From NCBI GenBank assembly GCA_030612225.1, contig JAUWOH010000167.1, positions 1-6,761 of the forward strand: a stretch of DNA of 6,761 nucleotides, given 5' to 3'. The stretch is from Desulfobacteraceae bacterium (GTDB lineage: Bacteria; Desulfobacterota; Desulfobacteria; Desulfobacterales; JAUWMJ01). Of this stretch, positions 1 to 5,944 are shown in pieces. The notes under the pieces are model-generated. The model had not been told where the DNA came from and did not search any database. It was given only the letters and a program-made list of their open reading frames with translations. Position 1 is the stretch's first letter; each line of letters opens with the position of its first letter. A program made the position numbers and the translations under genes.

Positions 1-2
1 AA

Positions 3-584
3 GCGCTTCCTGAAGAGACACGCTCCTATTTGGCCACAGCCGAACAGGTTTATACTGTTCTGACGGAACAGGAAGAAAAGCCGGATTACAGCCTGGTGGG
101 CATGGAACTGTGCAAGGCATTGGAAGCTGAGATAAATCAAAAACTGGTTGAACCTTTTACATATTTTCTTAATGGAAATAAAGCTGAATTTTTAAAAACA
201 AATCAAACCGGTGAAAAACAAGGCAGGCCTACTTATTTTACGTACCTGGCCAAGGTGGTAGATCAGGTTAATTATCCGAAAGTAAAGTCACTCACCCTTG
301 GACAATATCATTTTATCCTGAAACTTACCTTAGAAGAAGACTACGCGTTAAAGGACTACGGCGTTTTTTTGGACACAATTTGTGCTGCTTCCGGGGCTGT
401 TATCGGCAAAAGGTTTATGGAGAAACTTGAAACAGTCGTAAAAAGATATCGAAACGTGATTGCCCATAGTTCATCTATGAACAAAAAACAGTGTGCCCAT
501 TTAAAGGAATTGGTATTTTCCGGAAATAGTGCATTGTTAAATACCTGCTGTGTAATTGAGAGTATTAACCCTTGTGAAAGTTAA
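3..584 (+). CDS. C-terminal part of a protein with a HEPN-like RNxxAH motif (5' end outside window)
   Basis: The frame is open from the first bases of the window to a TAA at 582-584. The residues before the TTG at 30 (ALPEETRSYL) read as ordinary protein, and that TTG has no good ribosome binding site, so I treat the gene as cut by the window edge. About 194 residues are visible. They look largely helical and soluble, with no membrane segment. A KALEAEIN helix near the start is followed by a charged linker. Near the C-terminus, RNVIAH (codons 450-467) matches the R-x4-6-H motif that forms the catalytic pair in HEPN-fold RNases, although many HEPN domains are not nucleases. The family is not recognised. 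The HEPN assignment rests on this motif and the helical setting. The receiver gene follows 201 bp downstream on the same strand. The missing N-terminal part would decide the function. Confidence 0.6.
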   Translation, partial: ALPEETRSYLATAEQVYTVLTEQEEKPDYSLVGMELCKALEAEINQKLVEPFTYFLNGNKAEFLKTNQTGEKQGRPTYFTYLAKVVDQVNYPKVKSLTLGQYHFILKLTLEEDYALKDYGVFLDTICAASGAVIGKRFMEKLETVVKRYRNVIAHSSSMNKKQCAHLKELVFSGNSALLNTCCVIESINPCES

Positions 585-785
585 AGGCGGCAGAGCAAGG
601 TGGAAATATGAGAAAGCGAAAATAAAAGCTGTTATGGATTTCTATTGCCAAACACAGCCCAATTTCATTCAAATTTTGAAACCACGTCTCTTAGACACTT
701 TAGTTACTTTTAACATGGTGTATCCGGCAGTCCTTTCGATAGGCATCTCAAAGTCTGGTCCCCTGGGTCAGGATTCTTTACTTAG

Positions 786-1163
786 ATGGAACGTATTCTT
801 ATTATAGATGACGATGTTCAAATACTTAAAATGCTTAGGAAGATGCTTGAGAGCGAAGGGTATGAAGTCGTTGATGCTGTTGACGGCAACAAGGGGCTAA
901 AACTTTACCGGGAGGACCCAACAGACCTGGTAATCACAGACATTATTATGCCGGAAAAGGAAGGAATAGAGACTATAATTGATCTTCGGCGAGAGTTTCC
1001 GGAAGCTAAGATTGTTGCCATGTCAGGTGGAGGGCATGGTGAAGTAGAGTCTTACCTTCATATGGCCAAAAGGCTTGGTGCTCAGCGTACATTAACCAAA
1101 CCATTCGGAAAGGAAGAATTGCTGGAGGCAATAGGAGCACTTGAAAATAAGAGTTGTAATTAG
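786..1163 (+). CDS. Stand-alone CheY-like response regulator receiver
   Basis: This 125-residue protein is a single receiver domain with no output domain. It would accept a phosphoryl group from a histidine kinase and signal by protein contact. All key residues are visible: an acidic pocket in IIDDD (residues 8-10), phospho-acceptor Asp52 in ITDIIMP, Ser80 in the MSGGG switch loop, and Lys105-Pro106 in TKPF. Length is normal for a lone receiver. The start is secure because an in-frame TAG (783-785) directly precedes the ATG; the only ribosome binding site candidate is a weak AGGA at 770-773. A possible promoter, TTGAAA (676-681) with a poor -10 seventeen bases on, lies in the 201-bp gap upstream. 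No kinase gene is in the window, so its partner is unknown. Such orphan receivers are common in deltaproteobacteria with many hybrid kinases. Confidence 0.92.
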   Translation: MERILIIDDDVQILKMLRKMLESEGYEVVDAVDGNKGLKLYREDPTDLVITDIIMPEKEGIETIIDLRREFPEAKIVAMSGGGHGEVESYLHMAKRLGAQRTLTKPFGKEELLEAIGALENKSCN

Positions 1164-1215
1164 GGATATATATTACTTTTTGTACTGGAGTTCAAATGCG
1201 TCTATGAAGCAAACA

Positions 1216-1923
1216 TCACCTACCGGTTTGATCTTTTATCAGCATGGTAGCAGGGTCAAGAAGCAATGATGGATGGTCTGAATCCGCTCCCTCTCCTTTC
1301 AGGGCTTTAACATGTATTTCTTTTCCTTCAGGCTGGAGCTGTACGACTACTTCAAAAAGATCGGCAACTTTAATCAGCCGGGTGGGAATACCATCTGGTC
1401 CCATTGTTTCATCGCGATGGGTTCGCATGGTGAACCATACATATAATGAATTCTTTTGTGCCAGGGTTTTAAGCTGGGAAAGCGGTTCATAAATGGATTC
1501 ATCAAAGGGGAGTCCGTCTATAATAAGCATCTGCGGAGAAAAAATATTCTGCTCGGTAAGATCAGACAGCCTTTCTTCAAGTTTGGGTACACTGAAACCT
1601 TCGACTCTGAAGGTCATGATAAACCTGTGGGGGAGGATAGTTTCGACCAGCTGGTTTGTCTGTTCAATATTGTGTTGATCCGCTATACGACTTAAAACTT
1701 CCCTGTACCATAAATTAACTTTATTTACCGGATCATCCAGGCTTATATGAAGAACATTTTTATTTTTAAGCAGGGAGTTTAAAGAAAGTTGTACCAAAAA
1801 GGATGTTTTCCCGACACCGGCACGTGCGAGTACCGCACCGAATCCGCCAGGGGTTAGAATCTCTTCGGCTTTATATCCCATCAGTCTTAAAGGGTTTTGT
1901 AGTATAAGATCGTTTTTCAGCAT
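1216..1923 (-). CDS. Small RecA/KaiC-like P-loop ATPase of unknown role
   Basis: The product is 235 residues with one RecA-fold ATPase domain. A Walker A motif (ARAGVGKT, residues 33-40) follows a short N-terminal segment. HISLDD (59-64) places an acidic pair where RecA/KaiC/DnaB-type ATPases carry their catalytic acidic residues. A Walker B strand (MLIIDG, 132-137) and a later WFTMRTHRDE segment complete the core. There is one domain only, unlike the double KaiC, and no recognisable DNA-binding or C-terminal extension. The frame is open further upstream into the EF-G gene, but the ATG at 1923 has AAAGGAG seven bases before it and begins the conserved-looking part, so I choose that start. It lies 94 bp after the EF-G stop with no terminator seen between, so co-transcription is likely. 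The ATPase fold is well supported; the biological role is unknown. Confidence 0.8.
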   Translation of the reverse strand: MLKNDLILQNPLRLMGYKAEEILTPGGFGAVLARAGVGKTSFLVQLSLNSLLKNKNVLHISLDDPVNKVNLWYREVLSRIADQHNIEQTNQLVETILPHRFIMTFRVEGFSVPKLEERLSDLTEQNIFSPQMLIIDGLPFDESIYEPLSQLKTLAQKNSLYVWFTMRTHRDETMGPDGIPTRLIKVADLFEVVVQLQPEGKEIHVKALKGEGADSDHPSLLLDPATMLIKDQTGR

Positions 1924-1930
1924 TCTGAGA

Positions 1931-1937
1931 CTCCTTT
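1931..1937 (-). promoter_or_regulatory. Ribosome binding site that fixes the ATPase start
   Basis: AAAGGAG on the minus strand, seven bases before the ATG at 1923. It favours this start over longer in-frame alternatives that would run into the end of the EF-G gene. Confidence 0.8.
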
Positions 1938-2017
1938 CTTTTAGGTGAAAGATTTTTGCCTGAGTACTGTTGAAATTGATATTTGTCTGTGCTGAGTCTT
2001 TGGTATCGCGAACAAAT

Positions 2018-4102
2018 TTACGCAACATTCTTTTTTTCTTCCCTGGCTTTTTCGACAAGTTCTTCCATGATCTGCTGCGGCACCTGTTTATATGCATTAA
2101 ATTCCATGGTGAACTGCGCCTTGCCCTGTGTCAGGGACCTTAAAACAGTTGAATAACTGAACATTTCAGAAAGTGGAATACGGGATTCGATACTGCACAT
2201 GGGGCCTTCATCCTGAGCACCGACTATCATTCCCCGGCGCTGATTCAAGGAACCCATGACAGCACCCTGAAATTCCGTGGGAGTCTCGACTACGACTTTC
2301 ATTATGGGCTCATGGATGACCGGGCCCGCTTTAGCATATCCTTCTTTAAATGCTCCGCGAGCTGCTGACTGAAAGGCCATTTCGGAAGAATCAACCGCAT
2401 GGGATGCACCGTCATTAATAACAATCTTAACGCCCGTTACAGGGAAGCCCATTTTAGGCCCTTTGGCAAGGGATTGTCTAAAACCTTTTTCGCATGCACT
2501 GATGAACTGGGTCGGAATGGAGCCACCGGTAATTTTATTTTCAAATAAGAATTCTTCTTCTGCGATCGGCTCAATATAACCTGCCACACGGCCAAACTGC
2601 CCGGCACCACCGGTTTGTTTCTTGTGTATATAATTGAATTGGGCTTTTCTGGTTATTGTTTCCCTGTAAGCAACGCGGGGTTTTCCTGTAGAGACTTCTG
2701 CGTCGTATTCCCGTCGCATCCGCTCGACATAGACTTCAAGATGAAGTTCTCCCATTCCTTCTATGATGGTTTCTTTGGTTTCATCACTTACATGGGTCCT
2801 GAAGGTTGGGTCCTCCTTTGTGAATCGGCCAAGGGCCTTGGACATGTTAATCTGAGACTTGTTGTCTTTTGGAGCAATCGCAAGAGAAATTACAGGTTCC
2901 GGTACAAACATGGATGTCATGGTCAGGCTCATTCCCGGAGAAGCAAAGGTATCCCCGGAAGCACATTCAATACCGAAAAGGGCGCCTATATATCCTGCAT
3001 CAATTTTACCAATATCTTCCATCTGGTCTGCATGCATCCTGGCAACTCTGCCGACTTTGAACTTTTTTCCATTGCGAACGTTAACCATTGTCATACCTTT
3101 GGCAAGGGTTCCCCGGTATACCCGTATGTAAGTAAGCTGGCCGTATTGCCCGTCTTCAAGCTTAAATGCAAATGCAACAAGATCATCATCAGGACTGCTG
3201 GAAAGGATAACCGACTTTTCATTATCTTCCATGTCAAGGGCTTCGTTTTCTACATCGGACGGACATGGCAGGAGGTTTGTAACAGCATCAAGGAGCGGTT
3301 GAACGCCCTTGTTTTTATAGGCAGATCCCATAAAAACCGGAGTCAATTCACGTGCAAGGGTGCCGCTTCGTACGGCGGATATTAAAAGATCTTCAGTTAC
3401 CTGATCTTCAAGTGCGGCTTCCATAAGTTCATCTGAAAACATGGAGGCAGCATCAATAAGTTCTTCCCGCTTTTGAAGCGCCTCATCAATAAGGTTATCC
3501 GGTATTTCCTCGATGCGAACATCCTCACCGTTGTCACCATCAAAATAGATCGCCTTCATTATAACAAGGTCGACAATTCCTGTTAAATCAGCTTCAAGGC
3601 CCACAGGTATTTGCATTGCCACGGCATTATGACCAAGTTTTTCTTTAAGCTGGTTGATGACCCGTAAAGGATTTGCCCCGCTTCTGTCGCATTTATTGAT
3701 GAACGCAAGGCACGGCACCTTGTATCTTTTCATTTGCTGGTCAACTGTAATGGATTGGGACTGAACACCCCCAACACTGCACAGAACCAGTATTGCGCCG
3801 TCAAGCACTCGCAGGGATCGCTCAACTTCAATTGTGAAATCAACGTGACCGGGAGTGTCAATGATATTAATTTCATGACCTTGCCATTTACAAAAGGTGG
3901 CTGCAGAAGCAATTGTGATGCCCCTTTCTTTTTCAAGCTCCATGGAATCCATGGTTGCACCGACACCATCCTTACCTTTAACGTCGTGAATGGCATGTAT
4001 TCTTTTTGTATAGAATAAAATCCGTTCCGTAAGGGTTGTTTTTCCTGAGTCGATGTGTGCACTTATGCCGATGTTTCTAACTTTTTGTATGTTGTTTTCC
4101 AT
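2018..4102 (-). CDS. fusA: Elongation factor G, mitochondrial/spdEFG1-like type
   Basis: This is a full-length EF-G of 694 residues, the GTPase that drives tRNA-mRNA translocation on the ribosome. The GTP site is complete: P-loop AHIDSGKT (15-22), RGITI (60-64), DTPGH (82-86), NKCD (135-138) and GSA (258-260). Domain II starts near residue 308, domain III near 405, domain IV near 480 and domain V near 600, as in the family. Ser instead of Ala in HIDSGKTT, and the stretch [20 protein letters not shown], match what I recall of mitochondrial GFM1 rather than the usual bacterial FusA. That places it with the spdEFG1 group, which performs translocation while a partner EF-G2 recycles ribosomes. It is not beside rpsL, rpsG or tuf, as a str-operon fusA would be. 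AGGA lies eight bases before the ATG. The symbol follows usual annotation practice; the subclass is inferred by eye. Confidence 0.97.
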   Translation of the reverse strand: MENNIQKVRNIGISAHIDSGKTTLTERILFYTKRIHAIHDVKGKDGVGATMDSMELEKERGITIASAATFCKWQGHEINIIDTPGHVDFTIEVERSLRVLDGAILVLCSVGGVQSQSITVDQQMKRYKVPCLAFINKCDRSGANPLRVINQLKEKLGHNAVAMQIPVGLEADLTGIVDLVIMKAIYFDGDNGEDVRIEEIPDNLIDEALQKREELIDAASMFSDELMEAALEDQVTEDLLISAVRSGTLARELTPVFMGSAYKNKGVQPLLDAVTNLLPCPSDVENEALDMEDNEKSVILSSSPDDDLVAFAFKLEDGQYGQLTYIRVYRGTLAKGMTMVNVRNGKKFKVGRVARMHADQMEDIGKIDAGYIGALFGIECASGDTFASPGMSLTMTSMFVPEPVISLAIAPKDNKSQINMSKALGRFTKEDPTFRTHVSDETKETIIEGMGELHLEVYVERMRREYDAEVSTGKPRVAYRETITRKAQFNYIHKKQTGGAGQFGRVAGYIEPIAEEEFLFENKITGGSIPTQFISACEKGFRQSLAKGPKMGFPVTGVKIVINDGASHAVDSSEMAFQSAARGAFKEGYAKAGPVIHEPIMKVVVETPTEFQGAVMGSLNQRRGMIVGAQDEGPMCSIESRIPLSEMFSYSTVLRSLTQGKAQFTMEFNAYKQVPQQIMEELVEKAREEKKNVA

Positions 4103-4110
4103 AAAACTTT

Positions 4111-4114
4111 TCCT
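4111..4114 (-). promoter_or_regulatory. Ribosome binding site of the EF-G gene
   Basis: AGGA followed by AAAG on the minus strand, eight bases before the ATG at 4102. It supports this start. Confidence 0.65.
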
Positions 4115-4123
4115 GTTTGATAA

Positions 4124-4152
4124 ATTATAACAAAAAATCCCTCACCTGGAAA
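4124..4152 (-). promoter_or_regulatory. Candidate proximal promoter of the EF-G gene
   Basis: A perfect TATAAT (4129-4124) lies 17 bases after TTTCCA (4152-4147), which matches four of six bases of the -35 consensus. Transcription would start near 4117 and leave a leader of only about 15 bases, just covering the ribosome binding site. The -35 lies in the loop of the neighbouring hairpin. The region is AT-rich, so the -10 could be fortuitous. Confidence 0.35.
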
Positions 4153-4173
4153 ATAATACCGGATGAGGGATTT
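4132..4173 (-). terminator. Hairpin with T-tract between elbB and the EF-G gene
   Basis: Perfect 10-base arms (4164-4173 and 4135-4144, AAATCCCTCA against TGAGGGATTT) enclose a 19-base loop. On the minus strand the second arm runs into six Ts, which is the form of a Rho-independent terminator. It lies about 70 bases after the elbB stop and would end that transcript. A second promoter candidate sits upstream of it (4201-4228), so the hairpin may instead, or also, attenuate transcription into the EF-G gene. The stem is AT-rich at its base, so efficiency is uncertain. Confidence 0.65.
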
Positions 4174-4200
4174 CCAAATCAGTATTAAAAAAGAAGGCTA

Positions 4201-4228
4201 AATATATTGATCAAAACAACAATGTCAA
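4201..4228 (-). promoter_or_regulatory. Candidate distal promoter of the EF-G gene
   Basis: A perfect -35 TTGACA (4228-4223) is followed after 16 bases by TATATT (4206-4201), five of six matches to the -10 consensus. It lies just after the elbB stop and points to the EF-G gene. Transcription would begin near 4194 and give a leader of about 92 bases that contains the T-tract hairpin at 4132-4173. The leader has no ATG before the EF-G start, so an ATG-initiated leader peptide is unlikely. Confidence 0.5.
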
Positions 4229-4243
4229 GAGAATATTTTTTTT

Positions 4244-4897
4244 TCAAACAAGTTCCAAAACCTTATTTACAAGTTTTTCTATGCCGACAGCAACATCCTT
4301 TATACCTGGTCCGAGCATGTAAGCAGGAGTTGTGACGAGTTTATTATTGCTGTCCACGTGGATCATGTCAACACTGCATTCTTTATGTTGTCCTCCCATT
4401 GCCTCTATTGCACCGGCTGTGCCGATATCGTTGCCGATAGTTACTTCAGGATTTTTTCCTTCCAATGCTTTAGTCAATGTTGCAGGAGCAATACAAATAG
4501 CACCTACCGGTTTGCCGGCGGAAACCATGTCGTTTAAAAGTTGTTTAACATCTTCATTTACAACAGCGTCTTTTCCTTTAACAGCAAAATCGCTTAAGTT
4601 TTTAGCAGCGCCGAATCCACCCGGAATTATGAGGCCGTCTATATCTGCCGCCCGGACTTTGCTAATATCTTTGATATTTCCCCTTGCAATCCGGGCAGAT
4701 TCAACCAGAACATTTCTTTTTTCACCTGTTGCTTCGCCCGTTAAATGGTTAACTACATCCAACTGAGCCACATCAGGTGCCATACAGACTGCTTCGGCTC
4801 CAGCCCTGTCCAGAGTAAGCAATGTAATTACAGCTTCGTGAATTTCACATCCGTCGTTTACTCCACACCCTGAAAGTAATACACCTATTTTAGTCAT
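4244..4897 (-). CDS. elbB: ElbB, DJ-1/PfpI-superfamily isoprenoid biosynthesis-associated protein
   Basis: The 217-residue product closely resembles E. coli ElbB along its length: SGCGVNDGCEIHEAV near the N-terminus, INHLTGEA-like VNHLTGEA at 50-56, IIPGGFGAAKNLSDFA at 90-105, CIAPA around 135-139 and VTTPAYML at 188-195. These are hallmarks of the ElbB branch of the glutamine-amidotransferase-like DJ-1/PfpI fold. Cys135 at the nucleophile elbow and the Glu residues of EIHEA (18 and 21) would form the active site. E. coli ElbB has been linked to isoprenoid production and reported to have weak glyoxalase activity; its physiological substrate is not settled. The protein is cytosolic, without signal peptide or membrane segment. 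AGGAGG (4908-4903) five bases before the ATG fixes the start. It lies 73 bp after the Smr gene with no clear terminator between, so the two may be co-transcribed. Confidence 0.93.
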   Translation of the reverse strand: MTKIGVLLSGCGVNDGCEIHEAVITLLTLDRAGAEAVCMAPDVAQLDVVNHLTGEATGEKRNVLVESARIARGNIKDISKVRAADIDGLIIPGGFGAAKNLSDFAVKGKDAVVNEDVKQLLNDMVSAGKPVGAICIAPATLTKALEGKNPEVTIGNDIGTAGAIEAMGGQHKECSVDMIHVDSNNKLVTTPAYMLGPGIKDVAVGIEKLVNKVLELV

Positions 4898-4970
4898 ACT
4901 TTCCTCCTTTCGTTATCAGTTTTAGCTTCAATCCTCAAGTTTACCTCATAATGAGTTTGTAAATTTCTGT

Positions 4971-5693
4971 TTAAACAATATGCCTTTTTCCTTTTATAAA
5001 TTGTTTTGTCAGGGGGCGTTGCCTGAGCAGTATATAAGTTGCTCCAGCACCTCCGTCACAGAGCCTTGCGCTTGAAAAGGCCATAATCCATTTGCGCCAC
5101 GGGCCACATGTAAGCCATTCGCGAACCTTGGACTTTAATACAGGGTGGTTTGGTGATGAAAGCCCGCGTCCATGTACTACCATAACAGCCCTTTTATTCA
5201 TTTTTAAAGAGTTTTTCAAAAATGTATCAAAAACCGATCTTGCATCATTTGCATTTAACCCGTGGAGGTCAATGTGGGCCTGAATTGAAAAGTCGCCTCG
5301 GTGAAGACGTTTAGTAATCTCCGGATGGACCTTGTATCCTGTATCCTCTATATATTCGGGAGTATCGGCAACAACAAAACCTTTACCGGAATTTACAAGA
5401 TTTTTAAGACACATCAGGGTCTCATAATCTTCATTATTTTCATGGTCGGCCGGCGGATTCGGAGGAGAGGTGTTTTCTATCAGGTTTTCTTTTGCAATAG
5501 GTTTAACGTCTGCCATAGCTTTTTCAAAAAGTTTCTGATCATCGTCCGGGTCCTTTTCCGAGTTCGACTTTTCTCCAAAAGGTTTTATAGGTCTGTCAAA
5601 AGTGAGGTGCACAGGTAGCTTTGACCTGCTTTCAAGAAGGGCTTTCAAGTCTTCAAAAGGTCGAAAGTTGCCTGAGGATTTGGTAGGTTTCAT
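4971..5693 (-). CDS. Smr (MutS2 C-terminal-like) domain protein
   Basis: Taken from the ATG at 5693, the protein has 240 residues. The N-terminus (KPTKSSGNFRPFEDLKALLE) is a short segment typical of free-standing Smr proteins. A long charged, probably disordered linker rich in Asp, Glu, Asn and Pro follows to about residue 85. The C-terminal Smr domain shows IDLHGL (141-146), VVHGRG (173-178) and DGGAGATYILLR (213-224), the conserved motifs of the fold. Smr domains bind branched or structured nucleic acids, and several are DNA or RNA endonucleases; the role of this one is unknown. It is not fused to MutS2: there is no ATPase part. A longer form from the TTG at 5750 or ATG at 5741 is possible, but neither has a ribosome binding site, while CAAAGG lies eight bases before 5693. 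It may lead an operon with elbB. Confidence 0.87.
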   Translation of the reverse strand: MKPTKSSGNFRPFEDLKALLESRSKLPVHLTFDRPIKPFGEKSNSEKDPDDDQKLFEKAMADVKPIAKENLIENTSPPNPPADHENNEDYETLMCLKNLVNSGKGFVVADTPEYIEDTGYKVHPEITKRLHRGDFSIQAHIDLHGLNANDARSVFDTFLKNSLKMNKRAVMVVHGRGLSSPNHPVLKSKVREWLTCGPWRKWIMAFSSARLCDGGAGATYILLRQRPLTKQFIKGKRHIV

Positions 5694-5701
5694 AATGTTT
5701 G

Positions 5702-5707
5702 CCTTTG
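5702..5707 (-). promoter_or_regulatory. Ribosome binding site that decides the Smr protein start
   Basis: CAAAGG on the minus strand, eight bases before the ATG at 5693. The longer in-frame starts at 5741 (ATG) and 5750 (TTG) lack such a site. Confidence 0.55.
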
Positions 5708-5760
5708 GAAATGAATATTGAAATTTATCAGTCAATTTCATTAAGGTCAAATATAAACCG

Positions 5761-5766
5761 ATTATA
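5761..5766 (-). promoter_or_regulatory. Candidate -10 element for the Smr gene
   Basis: A perfect TATAAT on the minus strand, about 70 bases before the ATG at 5693. No convincing -35 lies at the right distance and the region is AT-rich, so this is only a suggestion. If used, transcription would start near 5754, so the longer TTG- and ATG-started forms would have almost no leader, which again favours the start at 5693. Confidence 0.3.
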
Positions 5767-5873
5767 GGTAATAATTTTTAGCTTTGCTTTTATACTGATT
5801 GAATTTGAGTACAATGTTATTGATAAAATCATGTTCTTAATACCGGTTTTTAAAGTTTGTTACTATTGATTTC

Positions 5874-5902
5874 TTGACTAAATTTACAATTTAGGTTGAA
5901 AT
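5874..5902 (+). promoter_or_regulatory. Candidate promoter with operator-like inverted repeat for the CoA-transferase gene
   Basis: TTGACT (5874-5879, five of six matches) is followed after 17 bases by TGAAAT (5897-5902, four of six). A perfect inverted repeat, CTAAATT-TAC-AATTTAG (5878-5894), overlaps the end of the -35 and fills the spacer. That position suits a repressor that blocks polymerase. It lies in the AT-rich divergent gap between the Smr gene and the CoA-transferase gene. The weak -10 keeps confidence low. Confidence 0.35.
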
Positions 5903-5944
5903 AGAAATAAGAATAAATTCAGGAATAGACAAGGGAGCTAATAA

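Noticed and set aside
30..32. TTG as the start of the first gene
   Set aside because: The frame is open to the window edge with plausible protein sequence before the TTG, and only a weak purine run lies upstream.
556..807. An 83-codon plus-strand frame bridging the HEPN-like and receiver genes
   Set aside because: It starts at a TTG inside the upstream gene, runs into the receiver gene in another frame, has no ribosome binding site and no recognisable domain. The 585-785 gap is better read as non-coding.
1164..1215. Possible bidirectional terminator between the convergent receiver and ATPase genes
   Set aside because: I looked for a stem-loop with a T-tract in this 52-bp gap and found only AT-rich sequence without convincing arms.
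1217..1230. A 14-base match (CACCTACCGGTTTG) between the end of the ATPase gene and the elbB gene at 4501-4514
   Set aside because: Both copies lie in coding sequence, encode different residues in unrelated proteins, and no further copies or flanking similarity are seen. A single 14-base match is compatible with chance.
1924..2097. A 58-codon N-terminal extension of the ATPase frame overlapping the EF-G 3' end
   Set aside because: It is basic and low in complexity, does not resemble the ATPase, and overlaps the EF-G coding end in another frame. The ATG at 1923 has a strong ribosome binding site.
2615..3385. A 256-codon open frame on the plus strand inside the EF-G gene
   Set aside because: It is antisense to a highly conserved full-length EF-G, has no ribosome binding site of note and no recognisable domain. 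Long antisense frames are common opposite conserved genes.
4945..4955. A short palindrome (CTCATAATGAG) upstream of elbB
   Set aside because: The arms are only five bases in AT-rich DNA, with no good promoter overlapping it, so a regulatory role cannot be supported.
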